This document shows positions 37,551 to 46,960 of a stretch of 64,000 bases of DNA, in pieces (within the stretch, counting starts at the first letter, position 1; the number at the start of each line of letters is the position of its first letter). Origin of the DNA: Stutzerimonas stutzeri. Lineage in GTDB: Bacteria; Pseudomonadota; Gammaproteobacteria; Pseudomonadales; Pseudomonadaceae. The translations under genes and the position numbers were made by a program. The DNA is taken from contig NZ_POUL01000007.1 of the NCBI RefSeq assembly GCF_002890895.1, forward strand, positions 124,001 through 188,000. The letters are read 5' to 3'. The notes beneath the pieces were generated by a model. It was not told the origin of the DNA, made no database searches, and worked only from the letters and a program-made list of their open reading frames with translations.

Positions 37551-38450
37551 TTAAATCACGTAGACGAATACGAACAAGCCAATCCACACCACATCCACGA
37601 AGTGCCAATACCAGGCCGCCGCCTCGAAACCGAAATGCTGCTCAGGCGTGAAGTGACCGCGGAAGCTGCGCACCAGCATCACCGTCAGGATGATTGCGCC
37701 CATGGTCACGTGGGCGCCGTGGAAGCCCGTGAGCATGAAGAACGTCGCGCCGTAGATGCCCGAGCCCAGAGTCAGACCCAGCTCGGTGTAGGCGTGTATG
37801 TACTCTTCGATCTGCAATGTCAGGAAGGCGATGCCCAGCAGCACGGTGATTCCCAGCCCCAACTTGAGCTGCTTGCGGTGTGCCTTGCGCAGCGCGTGGT
37901 GCGCCCAGGTCAGGGTGAAGCTGGAGGTCACCAGCAGGATGGTGTTGATCAGTGGCAGGCCCCACGGGCTGATGGTGCCCTCTGGAGCGGGATAGACACC
38001 CGGGTCGGGATTGTTCAGCAGCGGCCAGCTGTACTCGAAGTTCGGCCAGAGCATGGCGCTGACGCCCTTGTCGCCTTCACCGTCTAGCCAGGGGCCTACC
38101 CAGTAACGGATGTAGAACAGCACGCCGAAAAAGGCGAGAAAGAACATCACCTCGGAAAAGATGAACCAGCTCATGCCCCAGCGGAAGGAGCGGTCCATCT
38201 GCGCGCTGTACAGTCCCGCACGGCCCTCACGGACCACCGCCCCGAACCAGCCGAACATCATGTAAGCGATCAGCAAAGCGCCGATAAAAAAGATGATCGG
38301 CCCGCTGATCTCGTCGCGGCCGGCCTTGAGGTCGTTGAACCAGCTGCCCAGGCCGAAGACGGTAGTCAGCAGCGCCAACGTTCCCACAATCGGCCATTTG
38401 CTCTGGGCGGGAACGTAGTAGTTCTCGTGCGTGGTGGTCTGTTGGCTCAT
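37551..38450 (-). CDS. coIII: Cytochrome c oxidase subunit III
   Basis: 299 residues, seven predicted helices. Typical elements: RWGMSWFIFSEVMFFLAFFG, TFFMLTGFHGAHVTMGA, and AAWYWHFVDVVWIGLF at the C-terminus. It stabilises the proton-uptake side of subunit I. Overlaps the ctaG stop by 4 bp (ATGA). Confidence 0.95.
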   Translation of the reverse strand: MSQQTTTHENYYVPAQSKWPIVGTLALLTTVFGLGSWFNDLKAGRDEISGPIIFFIGALLIAYMMFGWFGAVVREGRAGLYSAQMDRSFRWGMSWFIFSEVMFFLAFFGVLFYIRYWVGPWLDGEGDKGVSAMLWPNFEYSWPLLNNPDPGVYPAPEGTISPWGLPLINTILLVTSSFTLTWAHHALRKAHRKQLKLGLGITVLLGIAFLTLQIEEYIHAYTELGLTLGSGIYGATFFMLTGFHGAHVTMGAIILTVMLVRSFRGHFTPEQHFGFEAAAWYWHFVDVVWIGLFVFVYVI

Positions 38451-39028
38451 TGCAGACTCTCCTTGGTCGCCACCAGATGCGCCGGATCAACGAGGGCGAC
38501 GGGAGGTTGGCGGGACGTGATGTCGAACAGGGTGTAGGCGAGCGTCAGGTGACGCACATCCGCAGGCAGATCACGATCGACGATGAAACGCACCGGCATT
38601 TCGATACGCTCACCGGGTTGCAGCACTTGCTGGGTAAAGCAGAAACACTCGGTCTTGTGGAAATAGGCCGCCGCCTTTGAGGGCGACACACTGGGCACGG
38701 CCTGCGCCGTCATCGGCTTGTCTGTCGGGTTGTAGGCGATGAAGCGCATCTCGCGGCTGGAGCCGGGATGAACATTGAGCTGGTCAGCCACCGGCTTGAA
38801 TTCCCAGACCATGCCTGAGGCGTTGGTGGCGAGAAACTGCACCCGCACCTCACGCGCCTCGTCTACGGTCTGCGCCCCTTCATAGGCACCCGCCGTCTTG
38901 CCGTTGATGCCGAAGGCCTTGCACATGACGTCGTAGATCGGCACCAGCGCGAAGCCGAAGGCGAACATCGCCACGACCACCAGCAACAGTCGACGTACCA
39001 GGCGGCCCAGCGGCAGCTCAGTGTTCAT
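38447..39028 (-). CDS. ctaG: Cytochrome c oxidase assembly protein CtaG/Cox11
   Basis: 193 residues. One N-terminal membrane helix (about 12-30), then an Ig-like periplasmic domain with the copper-binding CFCF (about 131-134) in KTECFCFTQQ. It inserts CuB into subunit I. Encoded between subunits I and III, 23 bp after coxA. Confidence 0.94.
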   Translation of the reverse strand: MNTELPLGRLVRRLLLVVVAMFAFGFALVPIYDVMCKAFGINGKTAGAYEGAQTVDEAREVRVQFLATNASGMVWEFKPVADQLNVHPGSSREMRFIAYNPTDKPMTAQAVPSVSPSKAAAYFHKTECFCFTQQVLQPGERIEMPVRFIVDRDLPADVRHLTLAYTLFDITSRQPPVALVDPAHLVATKESLQ

Positions 39029-39051
39029 GGCGAGTCCTCAGAGCCGGCAGG

Positions 39052-40680
39052 CTAGTCATGTTTCGGACCTGTCCGATGCTCGTGCAGCTCCTCCACCGAA
39101 GGCGGCACGCTGAAGGTGTGGTACGGCGCCGGTGACGGCACACTCCACTCCAGGCCCTCCGCACCGTCCCAGGGCTTGGCAGCAGCAATAGGGCCGCCAC
39201 GGATGCACTTGATCACGATGAACAGGAACAACAGCTGCGTTGCGCCGAACATGAAGGCGCCGATGCTGGAAACCATGTTGAAGTTGGCGAACATCATGTT
39301 GTAGTCCGGGATCCGTCGCGGCATGCCGGCGAGCCCGACAAAGTGCATCGGGAAGAACGCCAGGTTCATGCCGACGAAACTCATCCAGAAATGCAGCTTG
39401 GCCAGCGTTTCGTCATACATGTGCCCGGTCCACTTCGGCAGCCAGTAGTAGGCCGACGCAAAGATGCCGAAGATCGCCCCGGGCACCAGCACGTAGTGGA
39501 AATGCGCCACCACGAAGTAGGTGTCGTGGTACTGGAAGTCCGCCGGCGCGATGGCCAGCATCAACCCGGAGAACCCGCCAATGGTGAACAGGATGACGAA
39601 GGCCACGGCGAACAACATCGGCGCCTCGAAGGTCAGCGAGCCGCGCCACATGGTCGACACCCAGTTGAATACCTTCACCCCGGTGGGCACTGCGATCAGC
39701 ATGGTGGCGTACATGAAGAACAACTCACCGGTCAGCGGAATGCCGACGGTGAACATGTGGTGCGACCAGACGATGAACGAGAGAAAGGCGATCGCGCCGG
39801 TAGCGTAGACCATCGAGGTGTAGCCGAACAGCGGCTTGCGGCTGAAGGCCGGGATGATCGAGCTGACCGCGCCGAACGCCGGCAGAATCATGATGTAGAC
39901 CTCCGGATGCCCGAAGAACCAGAACACATGCTGGAACAGCACCGGGTCGCCGCCGCCGGCCGCGCTGAAGAAGCTGGTGCCGAAGTGGATGTCCATCAGC
40001 ATCATGGTCACCACGCCGGCCAGCACCGGCATCACCGCGATCAGCAGAAAGGCGGTGATCAGCCAGGTCCAGACGAACAGGGGCATCTTCATCAGCGTCA
40101 TGCCCGGCGCACGCAGGTTGAGCACGGTGGCGACCACGTTGATCGCCCCCATGATCGAACTGATGCCCATCAGGTGAATGGCGAAGATAAAGAAGGTCAC
40201 CGATTCCGGCGCGTAGGTTGTCGACAGCGGTGCATAGAAGGTCCAACCGAAGTTCGGCCCACCGCCCTCCATGAACAAGGTGGAGACCAGCAACCCGAAC
40301 GCTGCCGGCAGCAGCCAGAAGCTGAAGTTGTTCATCCGCGGCAAGGCCATGTCCGGCGCGCCGATCATCAACGGGATCATCCAGTTGGCCAGCCCGACGA
40401 AGGCCGGCATCACCGCGCCGAAGACCATGATCAGCCCGTGCATGGTGGTCATCTGGTTGAAGAATTCCGGCTGCACGATCTGCAGGCCCGGCTGGAACAG
40501 CTCGGCGCGGATCACCATCGCCATTGAGCCGCCCAGCAAAAACGCGCAGAAGCTGAACCACAGGTACATCGAACCGATGTCCTTGTGGTTGGTGGTCAGC
40601 AGCCAGCGTGAGAGGCCCTTGGCCGGGCCGTGGTGATGGTCATGCCCGGCATGACCATGATCGTCGATCACTGCACTCAT
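39052..40680 (-). CDS. coxA: Cytochrome c oxidase subunit I
   Basis: 542 residues from the ATG at 40680 (a GTG codon directly before it is in frame). Twelve-helix haem-copper oxidase core. The CuB site is visible: GHPEVYIMILPAFG with the His-Tyr cross-link pair and WSHHMFTVG with the two further His; the haem His lie in HFHYVLVPG. PRMNNFSFWLLP and RRIPDY are typical. Type A1. The N-terminus has a His-rich HGHAGHDHHHG run, an unusual extra that might bind metal. Second gene of the coxB-coxA-ctaG-coIII operon. Confidence 0.97.
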   Translation of the reverse strand: MSAVIDDHGHAGHDHHHGPAKGLSRWLLTTNHKDIGSMYLWFSFCAFLLGGSMAMVIRAELFQPGLQIVQPEFFNQMTTMHGLIMVFGAVMPAFVGLANWMIPLMIGAPDMALPRMNNFSFWLLPAAFGLLVSTLFMEGGGPNFGWTFYAPLSTTYAPESVTFFIFAIHLMGISSIMGAINVVATVLNLRAPGMTLMKMPLFVWTWLITAFLLIAVMPVLAGVVTMMLMDIHFGTSFFSAAGGGDPVLFQHVFWFFGHPEVYIMILPAFGAVSSIIPAFSRKPLFGYTSMVYATGAIAFLSFIVWSHHMFTVGIPLTGELFFMYATMLIAVPTGVKVFNWVSTMWRGSLTFEAPMLFAVAFVILFTIGGFSGLMLAIAPADFQYHDTYFVVAHFHYVLVPGAIFGIFASAYYWLPKWTGHMYDETLAKLHFWMSFVGMNLAFFPMHFVGLAGMPRRIPDYNMMFANFNMVSSIGAFMFGATQLLFLFIVIKCIRGGPIAAAKPWDGAEGLEWSVPSPAPYHTFSVPPSVEELHEHRTGPKHD

Positions 40681-40692
40681 CACCTGATCCTC

Positions 40693-41826
40693 TTACTGGG
40701 TGGCTTCTTCGGCCTGTTTGAAGATGAGCACGTCTCTCGGCGTGACCATGTCGCCCGTGTCGTTACCCCAGGCGTGACGCTCGTAGGTCACTACTGCAGC
40801 GATATCGACTTCCGAGAGTTGCGGGCCGAAGGCAGGCATCGATGTGCCGGGAGAGCCCTTTACGACGATGCTGATATGGTTTTCCGCATCCCCCGTCGCT
40901 ATCGGCGAGCCCTTCAGCGCCGGGAACATAGGCGGCAGCCCTTCGCCCGAAGCCTGGTGACAGGCCGCGCAGTTGGTCTGGTAGACCTTTTCACCCCGAG
41001 CGGTCAGCTCTTCGAGCGTCCATTCCTTGCTGGTCAGTTCGGCCAGCTTGGCGGCTTCAGCCTTCTTCTCGTCGAGCCAGGTGGCATAGTCCTCTTGGGA
41101 TTTCACCTCGACCACCACCGGCATAAAGCCGTGGTCCTTGCCGCACAGCTCGGTGCACTGGCCGCGGTAAATGCCGGGCTGCTCGACGCGGGTCCAGGAT
41201 TCGTTGATAAAGCCGGGGATGGCGTCCTTCTTCACCGCCAAATCCGGTACCCACCAGGAATGGATGACGTCCGCAGCAGTGATCAGGAAGCGCACCTTGG
41301 CACCTACGGGAATCACCAGCGGCTCGTCTACCTCCAGCAGGTAGTGCTCGCCCTTGGGGGCCAGGTTGTTGATCTGATCGCGGGGTGTGGTGAGGTTGCT
41401 GAAGAACTCGACGTCCTCACCCAGGTATTTGTAGTGCCATTTCCACTGATAGCCGGTGATCTGGATGTCCACGTCCGATTCGGTGGGATCGTAGATATGG
41501 ATGAGCGTGCGGGTGGCGGGCACGGCCATACCGACCAGAATCAGCAGCGGAATGATGGTCCAGAGCACCTCGACCTTGGTGTTCTCGTGGAAATGTGCCG
41601 AATCCAGCCGCTTGGAGCGGCGGTGGGCGAACATCGACCAGAACATCACCGCGAACACCAGCACACCGATGATTACGCAGATCCAGAAGATGGTCATGTG
41701 CAGATCGAATACGGAGCGACTGACGTCCGTGGCGCCGGCGCGCATGTTCACGTCCCAGGCTGCTTGGGCCTGACCGAACAGCGACCACAGCCCCATCCCC
41801 ATCCAGACTCGTGGATGTCGCGACAT
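40693..41826 (-). CDS. coxB: Cytochrome c oxidase subunit II with fused cytochrome c (caa3 type)
   Basis: 377 residues. Signal peptide (about 1-22), two membrane helices (about 47-67 and 88-106), a cupredoxin domain with CuA ligands His189, Cys224, Cys228, His232 and Met235, and a C-terminal cytochrome c domain with the haem motif CAACH at 286-290 and distal Met candidates in GTSMPAFG. The fused haem makes this a caa3-type enzyme. First gene of the operon, preceded by about 214 bp without a gene. Confidence 0.96.
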   Translation of the reverse strand: MSRHPRVWMGMGLWSLFGQAQAAWDVNMRAGATDVSRSVFDLHMTIFWICVIIGVLVFAVMFWSMFAHRRSKRLDSAHFHENTKVEVLWTIIPLLILVGMAVPATRTLIHIYDPTESDVDIQITGYQWKWHYKYLGEDVEFFSNLTTPRDQINNLAPKGEHYLLEVDEPLVIPVGAKVRFLITAADVIHSWWVPDLAVKKDAIPGFINESWTRVEQPGIYRGQCTELCGKDHGFMPVVVEVKSQEDYATWLDEKKAEAAKLAELTSKEWTLEELTARGEKVYQTNCAACHQASGEGLPPMFPALKGSPIATGDAENHISIVVKGSPGTSMPAFGPQLSEVDIAAVVTYERHAWGNDTGDMVTPRDVLIFKQAEEATQ

Positions 41827-42040
41827 TGCGGGTTCCCCTTATGGTTCTTGTTATCCCGCCGACTACCTGTCCGGCCGCAGAGCGGAGCGAAACGCTCGCT
41901 ATAACGGCCTGACTACGCTCTGATCTGGCTCCCCCCAATGCCTGGTTGCCAGTCCTCGCTTTGCACGCGCAGTCGGATTCAATCGGTACGCTTACGATCG
42001 GAGTATAGACAGCGATGCAAGACTGGCAATTTCGTCAGGA

Positions 42041-42289
42041 TCAGGCGCTGGCTTCTGCTGTGTGGTCGTTCTTTTTCACGCCGCGGATGTTCATCAACGC
42101 CAGACACACCTGCAGCGTGATCAGCGCCCAGGCTTCGGCGGACCAGCCCCAGATGACCCAGAGCAGGTTGCTGAGCAGGAAGCACCAGAAGCCCACCGTT
42201 CGCCGTTGCGGTTTGAGCGAGCCAATCAGCCACGCCGCCAGAACCGTGACCACCATTGCCGGCCATTGCAGAAGATCGATCCAGTCCAC
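42041..42289 (-). CDS. Small membrane protein next to coxB
   Basis: 82 residues from a GTG at 42289, chosen because GGAGG (42298-42294) precedes it; an ATG at 42322 would add 11 residues without a good ribosome-binding site. Three hydrophobic segments: WPAMVVTVLAAWLIGSL, VGFWCFLLSNLLWVIWGW and WALITLQVCLALMNIRG, resembling the N-terminus of PnuC-like or SemiSWEET-like small transporters. Function unknown. The position matches a conserved gene beside coxB in pseudomonads. Confidence 0.7.
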   Translation of the reverse strand: MDWIDLLQWPAMVVTVLAAWLIGSLKPQRRTVGFWCFLLSNLLWVIWGWSAEAWALITLQVCLALMNIRGVKKNDHTAEASA

Positions 42290-42404
42290 CTTGCCTCCAG
42301 AAACGAATGCGCACCGGACCATACCGGCGCCGCAGCGATACCTGGATTGGTGCGCCGAGCGCTTCGTATAGTTCCGGTGATCCGCCCTGCGGGCCCGGGC
42401 ATGA

Positions 42405-43469
42405 CTAGAGCAGGTTCATCTGCTGCCCGGGCGGAGCGAAGCGAGTGCAATCGAGACCGTAATTCTGGTCGCGGCGGTTGTAGCCCAACCGCTTGCAGGC
42501 CAGCTGGAAGCGCTGCGCCAAGAGCTGGGCGAACTGCCCTTCGCCGCGCATGCGGCTGCCGAAGCGGCTGTCGTAATCCTTGCCACCGCGCGACTGCCGT
42601 ATCAGGCTCATGACATGCGCGGCACGCTGTGGGAAATGCTCCTGCAGCCACTCGTCGAACAGCGTGGCCACTTCATGCGGCAACCGCAGCAGCACGTAGC
42701 CGGCCGAGCGAGCACCGGCCTCCCGCGCGGCTTCGAGCATGCGCTCCAGCTCCATGTCATTAACCATCGGAATCATCGGCGCGCACATCACGCTGACCGG
42801 TACGCCCGCCTCATGCAGGGTCCGCAACACCCGCAGCCGTGCCGCGGGGGACGCGGCACGAGGCTCCATGATGCGCTTGAGCTCGTCGTCCAGGCTGGTC
42901 AGGCTGACCGAGACGCTGACCAGCCGTTGCTCGGCCAGCGGCACCAACAGATCCAGATCGCGCAGCACCAGCGAGCCCTTGGTGATGATGTGCACCGGAT
43001 GCTTGAAGCGCAGCAGAATCTCCAGCGCCTGGCGTGTCAGCTGTTGTTCGCGTTCCAGCGGCTGATAAGCATCGGTGTTGACGCCCAGCGCAATCGGTTG
43101 CGGCACATAGCCGGGCTTGCTCAGCTCCTGCTCCAGGCGCTCGGCAAGGTTGGTCTTGGCGATCAACCGTGTCTCGAAATCAATCCCTGGCGACATGTCC
43201 CAATAGGCATGGCTGGGCCGCGCGAAGCAGTAGATGCAGCCATGTTCACAGCCGCGATAGGGGTTTACCGAACGATCGAAGCCGACATCCGGTGACTGGT
43301 TGCGGGTGAGCACGCTCTTGGCTGTTTCGAAGCGTACCTCGGTGGCGCGCGTCGGTGGCACGTCCTGTTCCCAGCCGTCGTCATATGCCTCGCTACGGGT
43401 CGGGGCGAAGCGGTTGTCTGGATTGATTGCGGTGCCACGGCCACGCGGCGTGCTTTTCGGTGGGTACAT
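42405..43469 (-). CDS. SPL-like radical SAM protein (LexA-controlled)
   Basis: 354 residues. Radical SAM cluster motif RGCEHGCIYC with Cys74, Cys78 and Cys81; overall similar to COG1533 (spore photoproduct lyase-related) proteins. The N-terminus is basic (RGRGTAINPDNRFAPT). A perfect SOS box lies 17 bp upstream of the start, so it should be induced by DNA damage. Function is not known: DNA repair is a plausible inference, but the substrate cannot be read from sequence. I recall PA0069 in the P. aeruginosa LexA regulon. Confidence 0.88.
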   Translation of the reverse strand: MYPPKSTPRGRGTAINPDNRFAPTRSEAYDDGWEQDVPPTRATEVRFETAKSVLTRNQSPDVGFDRSVNPYRGCEHGCIYCFARPSHAYWDMSPGIDFETRLIAKTNLAERLEQELSKPGYVPQPIALGVNTDAYQPLEREQQLTRQALEILLRFKHPVHIITKGSLVLRDLDLLVPLAEQRLVSVSVSLTSLDDELKRIMEPRAASPAARLRVLRTLHEAGVPVSVMCAPMIPMVNDMELERMLEAAREAGARSAGYVLLRLPHEVATLFDEWLQEHFPQRAAHVMSLIRQSRGGKDYDSRFGSRMRGEGQFAQLLAQRFQLACKRLGYNRRDQNYGLDCTRFAPPGQQMNLL

Positions 43470-43485
43470 GACAGGCTCCGAAATA

Positions 43486-43501
43486 CTGTATATGGATACA
43501 G
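43486..43501 (-). promoter_or_regulatory. LexA (SOS) box of the radical SAM gene
   Basis: CTGTATATGGATACAG is a perfect CTGT-N8-ACAG operator, extended by flanking A/T (ATACTGT...ACAGTAT is symmetrical for 7 bases each side). It lies 17-32 bp upstream of the ATG at 43469, so LexA would block the promoter. Confidence 0.9.
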
Positions 43502-43647
43502 TATCAGAACTTCCTCAAGCGTCGCTAATGTCGACGAGCCCGCCCGTCGAGTGGGGTGGACCGAGGCAGCCGCAGCCGCGATCTGGCAGCGCTATCTCGT
43601 CCAAAGCAATCGGTGAAAGTAAACGCTCCCTACAGAGCTGATCTCGA

Positions 43648-43679
43648 GGCTCAGCGGCACACATCATGTGTGCTGTGAG
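43648..43679 (-). other. Long hairpin downstream of the DUF1835 gene
   Basis: GCTCA, then GCACACAT, a single C loop, ATGTGTGC and TGAGC. The inner 8-bp arms (43656-43663 with 43665-43672) are perfect; the outer 5 bp are separated by a small internal loop. It starts 41 bp past the DUF1835 stop and has no T-run on either strand. Confidence 0.5.
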
Positions 43680-43720
43680 CAACCGGAGCCATACGGCTCA
43701 TGCAGGCGACCGCTAGCATG

Positions 43721-44485
43721 TCAGCTGGACCGTCGCACCTGCACCTTGCTGTACTCGGCTTCTGCGACGTCACTGAGGCGAATGACGCCGCTTCTCGCCA
43801 GCTCCCGTGCGCGCCAGTAAAGGTACAGGTCCGTAGGGAAGAAGCCGTCGCAATGGCCCATGACTTCAGCCATGGCGCGGGCCAGCGGCATCCAGTCGTC
43901 GCCGCAGGCGGCGACTAACTCGCCGTCGATCCGTGACTGGTCTTCGCCGACAAACCGACCCTCGATCCAGCGACGTATCGCAGCGCTTTCCCGTACGGTG
44001 GCACGCCATTGGCTGGAGAGTTCGACGAGGCGTTCAGGGCCGACGAGGCGCGGCTGATAAAGCGCTGCCAGGGCGTCCGGCGCATTCATGGATACGGCCA
44101 TGCGCATGCCAACCCGACTGTCGCCGGTGCCGCAGGCCACCTCATGAAGCGCGATTGACGAGCCTTCCAATGCCGCCGCCACACGCGCCAGCATCAGCTG
44201 TTCGGAGGCGCTATCGCCATGCCAGACCGTGACTTGCCGCGCCTGCTCAGACAGCCGCGCCAGCCACTCGGCATCGGCGGCAATGCCGGAGAAATCCGGC
44301 CGAGGCTCCAGCCCGGCAGGCCAGACGGCTTCCCAGAAGCCCATACGCATTCTGCAAGGCGAGGATTCGATATCAGCCAGCGGCCCGACGGCCAGGTCAT
44401 CGCGCAGCACCCGCACCTCGCTGCCGTCAGCCAGCAGGGGCCGAACGCTCTCCGCGGCGAGGTCGCCACAGGTGATGTGCCACAT
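43721..44485 (-). CDS. DUF1835/DUF3658 domain protein
   Basis: 254 residues. The N-terminus (WHITCGDLAAESVRPLLADG) is the DUF1835 signature and the C-terminal third (SQWRATVRESAAIRRWIEGRF) matches DUF3658. Cytoplasmic, no signal peptide. Function unknown. Placed between the SOS-regulated radical SAM gene and yheV-like gene on the same strand, 17 bp after the yheV-like stop, so probably read from the prlC side. Confidence 0.82.
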   Translation of the reverse strand: MWHITCGDLAAESVRPLLADGSEVRVLRDDLAVGPLADIESSPCRMRMGFWEAVWPAGLEPRPDFSGIAADAEWLARLSEQARQVTVWHGDSASEQLMLARVAAALEGSSIALHEVACGTGDSRVGMRMAVSMNAPDALAALYQPRLVGPERLVELSSQWRATVRESAAIRRWIEGRFVGEDQSRIDGELVAACGDDWMPLARAMAEVMGHCDGFFPTDLYLYWRARELARSGVIRLSDVAEAEYSKVQVRRSS

Positions 44486-44502
44486 GGCGAGCCTCCCTTG
44501 GA

Positions 44503-44781
44503 TCAGTCGGGTTTTTTCTTCAGCTTGGGATTGGGGAAAAACTGCACGGCTTGCACCTGCGGATCGGGGGCCTTCGGCTTGGCCTGGTTGACCCGCGTAC
44601 CCAACTCCGAGGGCACGGACTGGCCCTGCGCGTTGAGGGTGTCAGCGTAGCCGCACTCGACGCACTCGCGATGCGGAACGCCATCGACGTCCCACATCTT
44701 GATGCTGTCGCTGGCGCTGCACGCCGGACATACCGCCCCGGCGATGAAGCGCTTGGTGGTCACCTTCGGCTCGTCGCTCAT
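44503..44781 (-). CDS. YheV-type zinc-ribbon protein
   Basis: 92 residues. Four Cys in two pairs (CPAC near residue 18-21, CVEC near 40-43) form a zinc ribbon within RFIAGAVCPAC and HRECVECGYADTLN. C-terminus is Lys/Pro-rich (NPKLKKKPD). This is the DUF2387/YheV family, which lies beside prlC in many gammaproteobacteria. Its ATG overlaps the prlC stop by 4 bp. Role unknown. Confidence 0.88.
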   Translation of the reverse strand: MSDEPKVTTKRFIAGAVCPACSASDSIKMWDVDGVPHRECVECGYADTLNAQGQSVPSELGTRVNQAKPKAPDPQVQAVQFFPNPKLKKKPD

Positions 44782-46826
44782 GCCACTTCCTCGGTCAGAC
44801 CGAGATGGCGCAGCAGCGCATCGGTAGACGGCTCACGACCACGGAAGTCGACGAACAGCACCATCGGCTCCTGCGAGCCGCCGCGCGCCAGGATGGCCTC
44901 GCGGAAGGCGCGCCCGGTGTCGGCGTTGAATACGCCCTCTTCCTCGAAGCGCGAGAAGGCATCGGACGACAGCACCTCAGCCCACTTGTAGCTGTAATAG
45001 CCCGCCGCGTAACCACCGGAAAAGATGTGCGCGAAGCTGTTGGGGAAGCGGTTGCTGGCTGGCGGACGCATCACCGAGACCTCGTCGCGGATGCTTTCCA
45101 GCACCTGGAGCACGCTGCGGCCGTCTCCGTGAGTGGCGTGCAGTTCGAAGTCGAACAGTGAAAACTCCAGCTGACGCACCATCATCAGGCCGGACTGGAA
45201 GTTCTTCGCCGCCAGCATCTTGTCGAGCAGATCCTGCGGCAGGGTTTCGCCGGTCTGGTAGTGGCCGGAGATCAGCGCCAGGCCTTCTGGCTCCCAGCAC
45301 CAGTTCTCCATGAACTGACTCGGCAGCTCGACTGCGTCCCAGGCCACGCCATTGATGCCTGATGCACCGGCATGCTCGACCTGGGTCAGCAGGTGATGCA
45401 GTCCGTGGCCGAACTCGTGGAACAGCGTGGTGACTTCATCGTGGGTCAGCAGCGCCGGGCGCTCGCCCACTGGCGGGGTGAAGTTGCAAACCAGGTTGGC
45501 CACCGGCGTTTGCAGCGTGCCGAGGCAGGTGCGGCGCTTGTCGCGTGCGCCATCCATCCAGGCACCACCGCGCTTGTTGGCCCGCGCGTAGAGGTCGAAG
45601 AAGAACCGCCCGACATGCTCACCTTTCTCACGGATCTCAAACAGACGCACGTCCGGATGCCAACCGTCGAAGCTTTCCAGCTCGTGAATCTCGATGCCGT
45701 AGAGACGCTTGACGATGGCGAACAGGCCGGCAAGCACCTTGTCCACGGGGAAGTACGCGCGCAGCTCTTCCTGGCTCAGGCTGTAGCGGGCTTGGCGCAG
45801 CTTTTCGCCGAAGTAATTGACGTCCCAGCTCTGCAGATCCGTAACGTCCTGCTCGGCGGCAAAGGCGCGTAGCTCCTTCAGGTCGCGTTCGGCAAACGGC
45901 TTGCTGCGCTTGGCCAGGTCACGCAGGAAGCCCAGCACCTGATCGGTGCTGTCAGCCATTTTGGTCGCCAGCGACAGCTCGGCGTAGTTGCCGAAGCCCA
46001 GCAGCTGCGCCAGTTCCTGACGCAGGTCGAGGATCTGCTCCATCACCGGTCCGTTGTCGAACTGGCCGGCATTCGGGCCCTGATCGGAGGCGCGGGTGGA
46101 ATAGGCGACATACACCTCTTCGCGCAACTTGCGATTGTCGGCGTAGGTCATCACCGCGTAGTAGCTGGGGAATTCGAGGCTGATCAGCCAACCGTCCAGC
46201 TCCTTGGCCTTGGCCGCTTCGGCCATCTGCGCCTTGGACGACTCGGTAATGCCGGCCAGCAGGCTTTCGTCGGTGACGTGCTTGGTCCAGGCCTGGGTCG
46301 CGTCGAGCAGCTGGTTGGAGAAGGTGCTGCCCAGTTCGGCGAGCTTCATGCTGATCGCGCCGAAGCGCTGCTGCTCGGCCGGCGGCAGGTCGATACCGGA
46401 CAGGCGGAAGTCACGCAACGCGTGTTCAAGAATGGTCTTCTGCGCCACATCGAAGCCGTCGGCCTCGGCGCTCAGCGACAGCGCCTGGTAGGCGGCGAAC
46501 AGGTCGGCGTTCTGACCCAGCTCGGTGGCGTAGGCGGACAGTTTGGGCAGACAGGCCTCGTAGGCGCTGCGCAATTCGGCATTGTTGCGCACCGCATTGA
46601 GGTGGCTGACCGGACCCCAGGCGCGGCTGAGGCGCTCGTTCATTTCGTCGAGGCCTACCACCAGGGTGCCCCAGTCGAGGCTCTCGGCGGGGCGGCTGAG
46701 CAATTCCTGCAGGGCGACGCGGTTCTCGCCTAGGACGGTATCGACCGCCGGCTCGACGTGCTCCGGACGAATCTCGGAATACGGCGGCAGGTCGAATTCC
46801 CGAAGCAGCGGATTGGTATCGGTCAC
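44778..46826 (-). CDS. prlC: Oligopeptidase A (M3 family)
   Basis: 682 residues from a GTG at 46826, supported by AAGGGG 8 bases upstream; an ATG at 46856 would add 10 residues. Zinc site HEFGH at 470-474 within TLFHEFGHGLHHLL, plus the downstream Glu (about 25 residues on) in DAVELPSQFMENW. Cytoplasmic oligopeptidase that degrades short peptides and cleaved signal peptides. Leads the prlC-yheV-DUF1835 group. Confidence 0.95.
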   Translation of the reverse strand: MTDTNPLLREFDLPPYSEIRPEHVEPAVDTVLGENRVALQELLSRPAESLDWGTLVVGLDEMNERLSRAWGPVSHLNAVRNNAELRSAYEACLPKLSAYATELGQNADLFAAYQALSLSAEADGFDVAQKTILEHALRDFRLSGIDLPPAEQQRFGAISMKLAELGSTFSNQLLDATQAWTKHVTDESLLAGITESSKAQMAEAAKAKELDGWLISLEFPSYYAVMTYADNRKLREEVYVAYSTRASDQGPNAGQFDNGPVMEQILDLRQELAQLLGFGNYAELSLATKMADSTDQVLGFLRDLAKRSKPFAERDLKELRAFAAEQDVTDLQSWDVNYFGEKLRQARYSLSQEELRAYFPVDKVLAGLFAIVKRLYGIEIHELESFDGWHPDVRLFEIREKGEHVGRFFFDLYARANKRGGAWMDGARDKRRTCLGTLQTPVANLVCNFTPPVGERPALLTHDEVTTLFHEFGHGLHHLLTQVEHAGASGINGVAWDAVELPSQFMENWCWEPEGLALISGHYQTGETLPQDLLDKMLAAKNFQSGLMMVRQLEFSLFDFELHATHGDGRSVLQVLESIRDEVSVMRPPASNRFPNSFAHIFSGGYAAGYYSYKWAEVLSSDAFSRFEEEGVFNADTGRAFREAILARGGSQEPMVLFVDFRGREPSTDALLRHLGLTEEVA

Positions 46827-46960
46827 GGCAGTTGCCCCTTCTGAATAAATGATCACCGGTGCATGTTAAAGACAAATGCCCGACCGCGCAGCTGGGGAAC
46901 GAAGCGATAGAGCGGCTCTATTCACAACGAAACGGCGCGAGTGACGGGCATCCGTACCGG

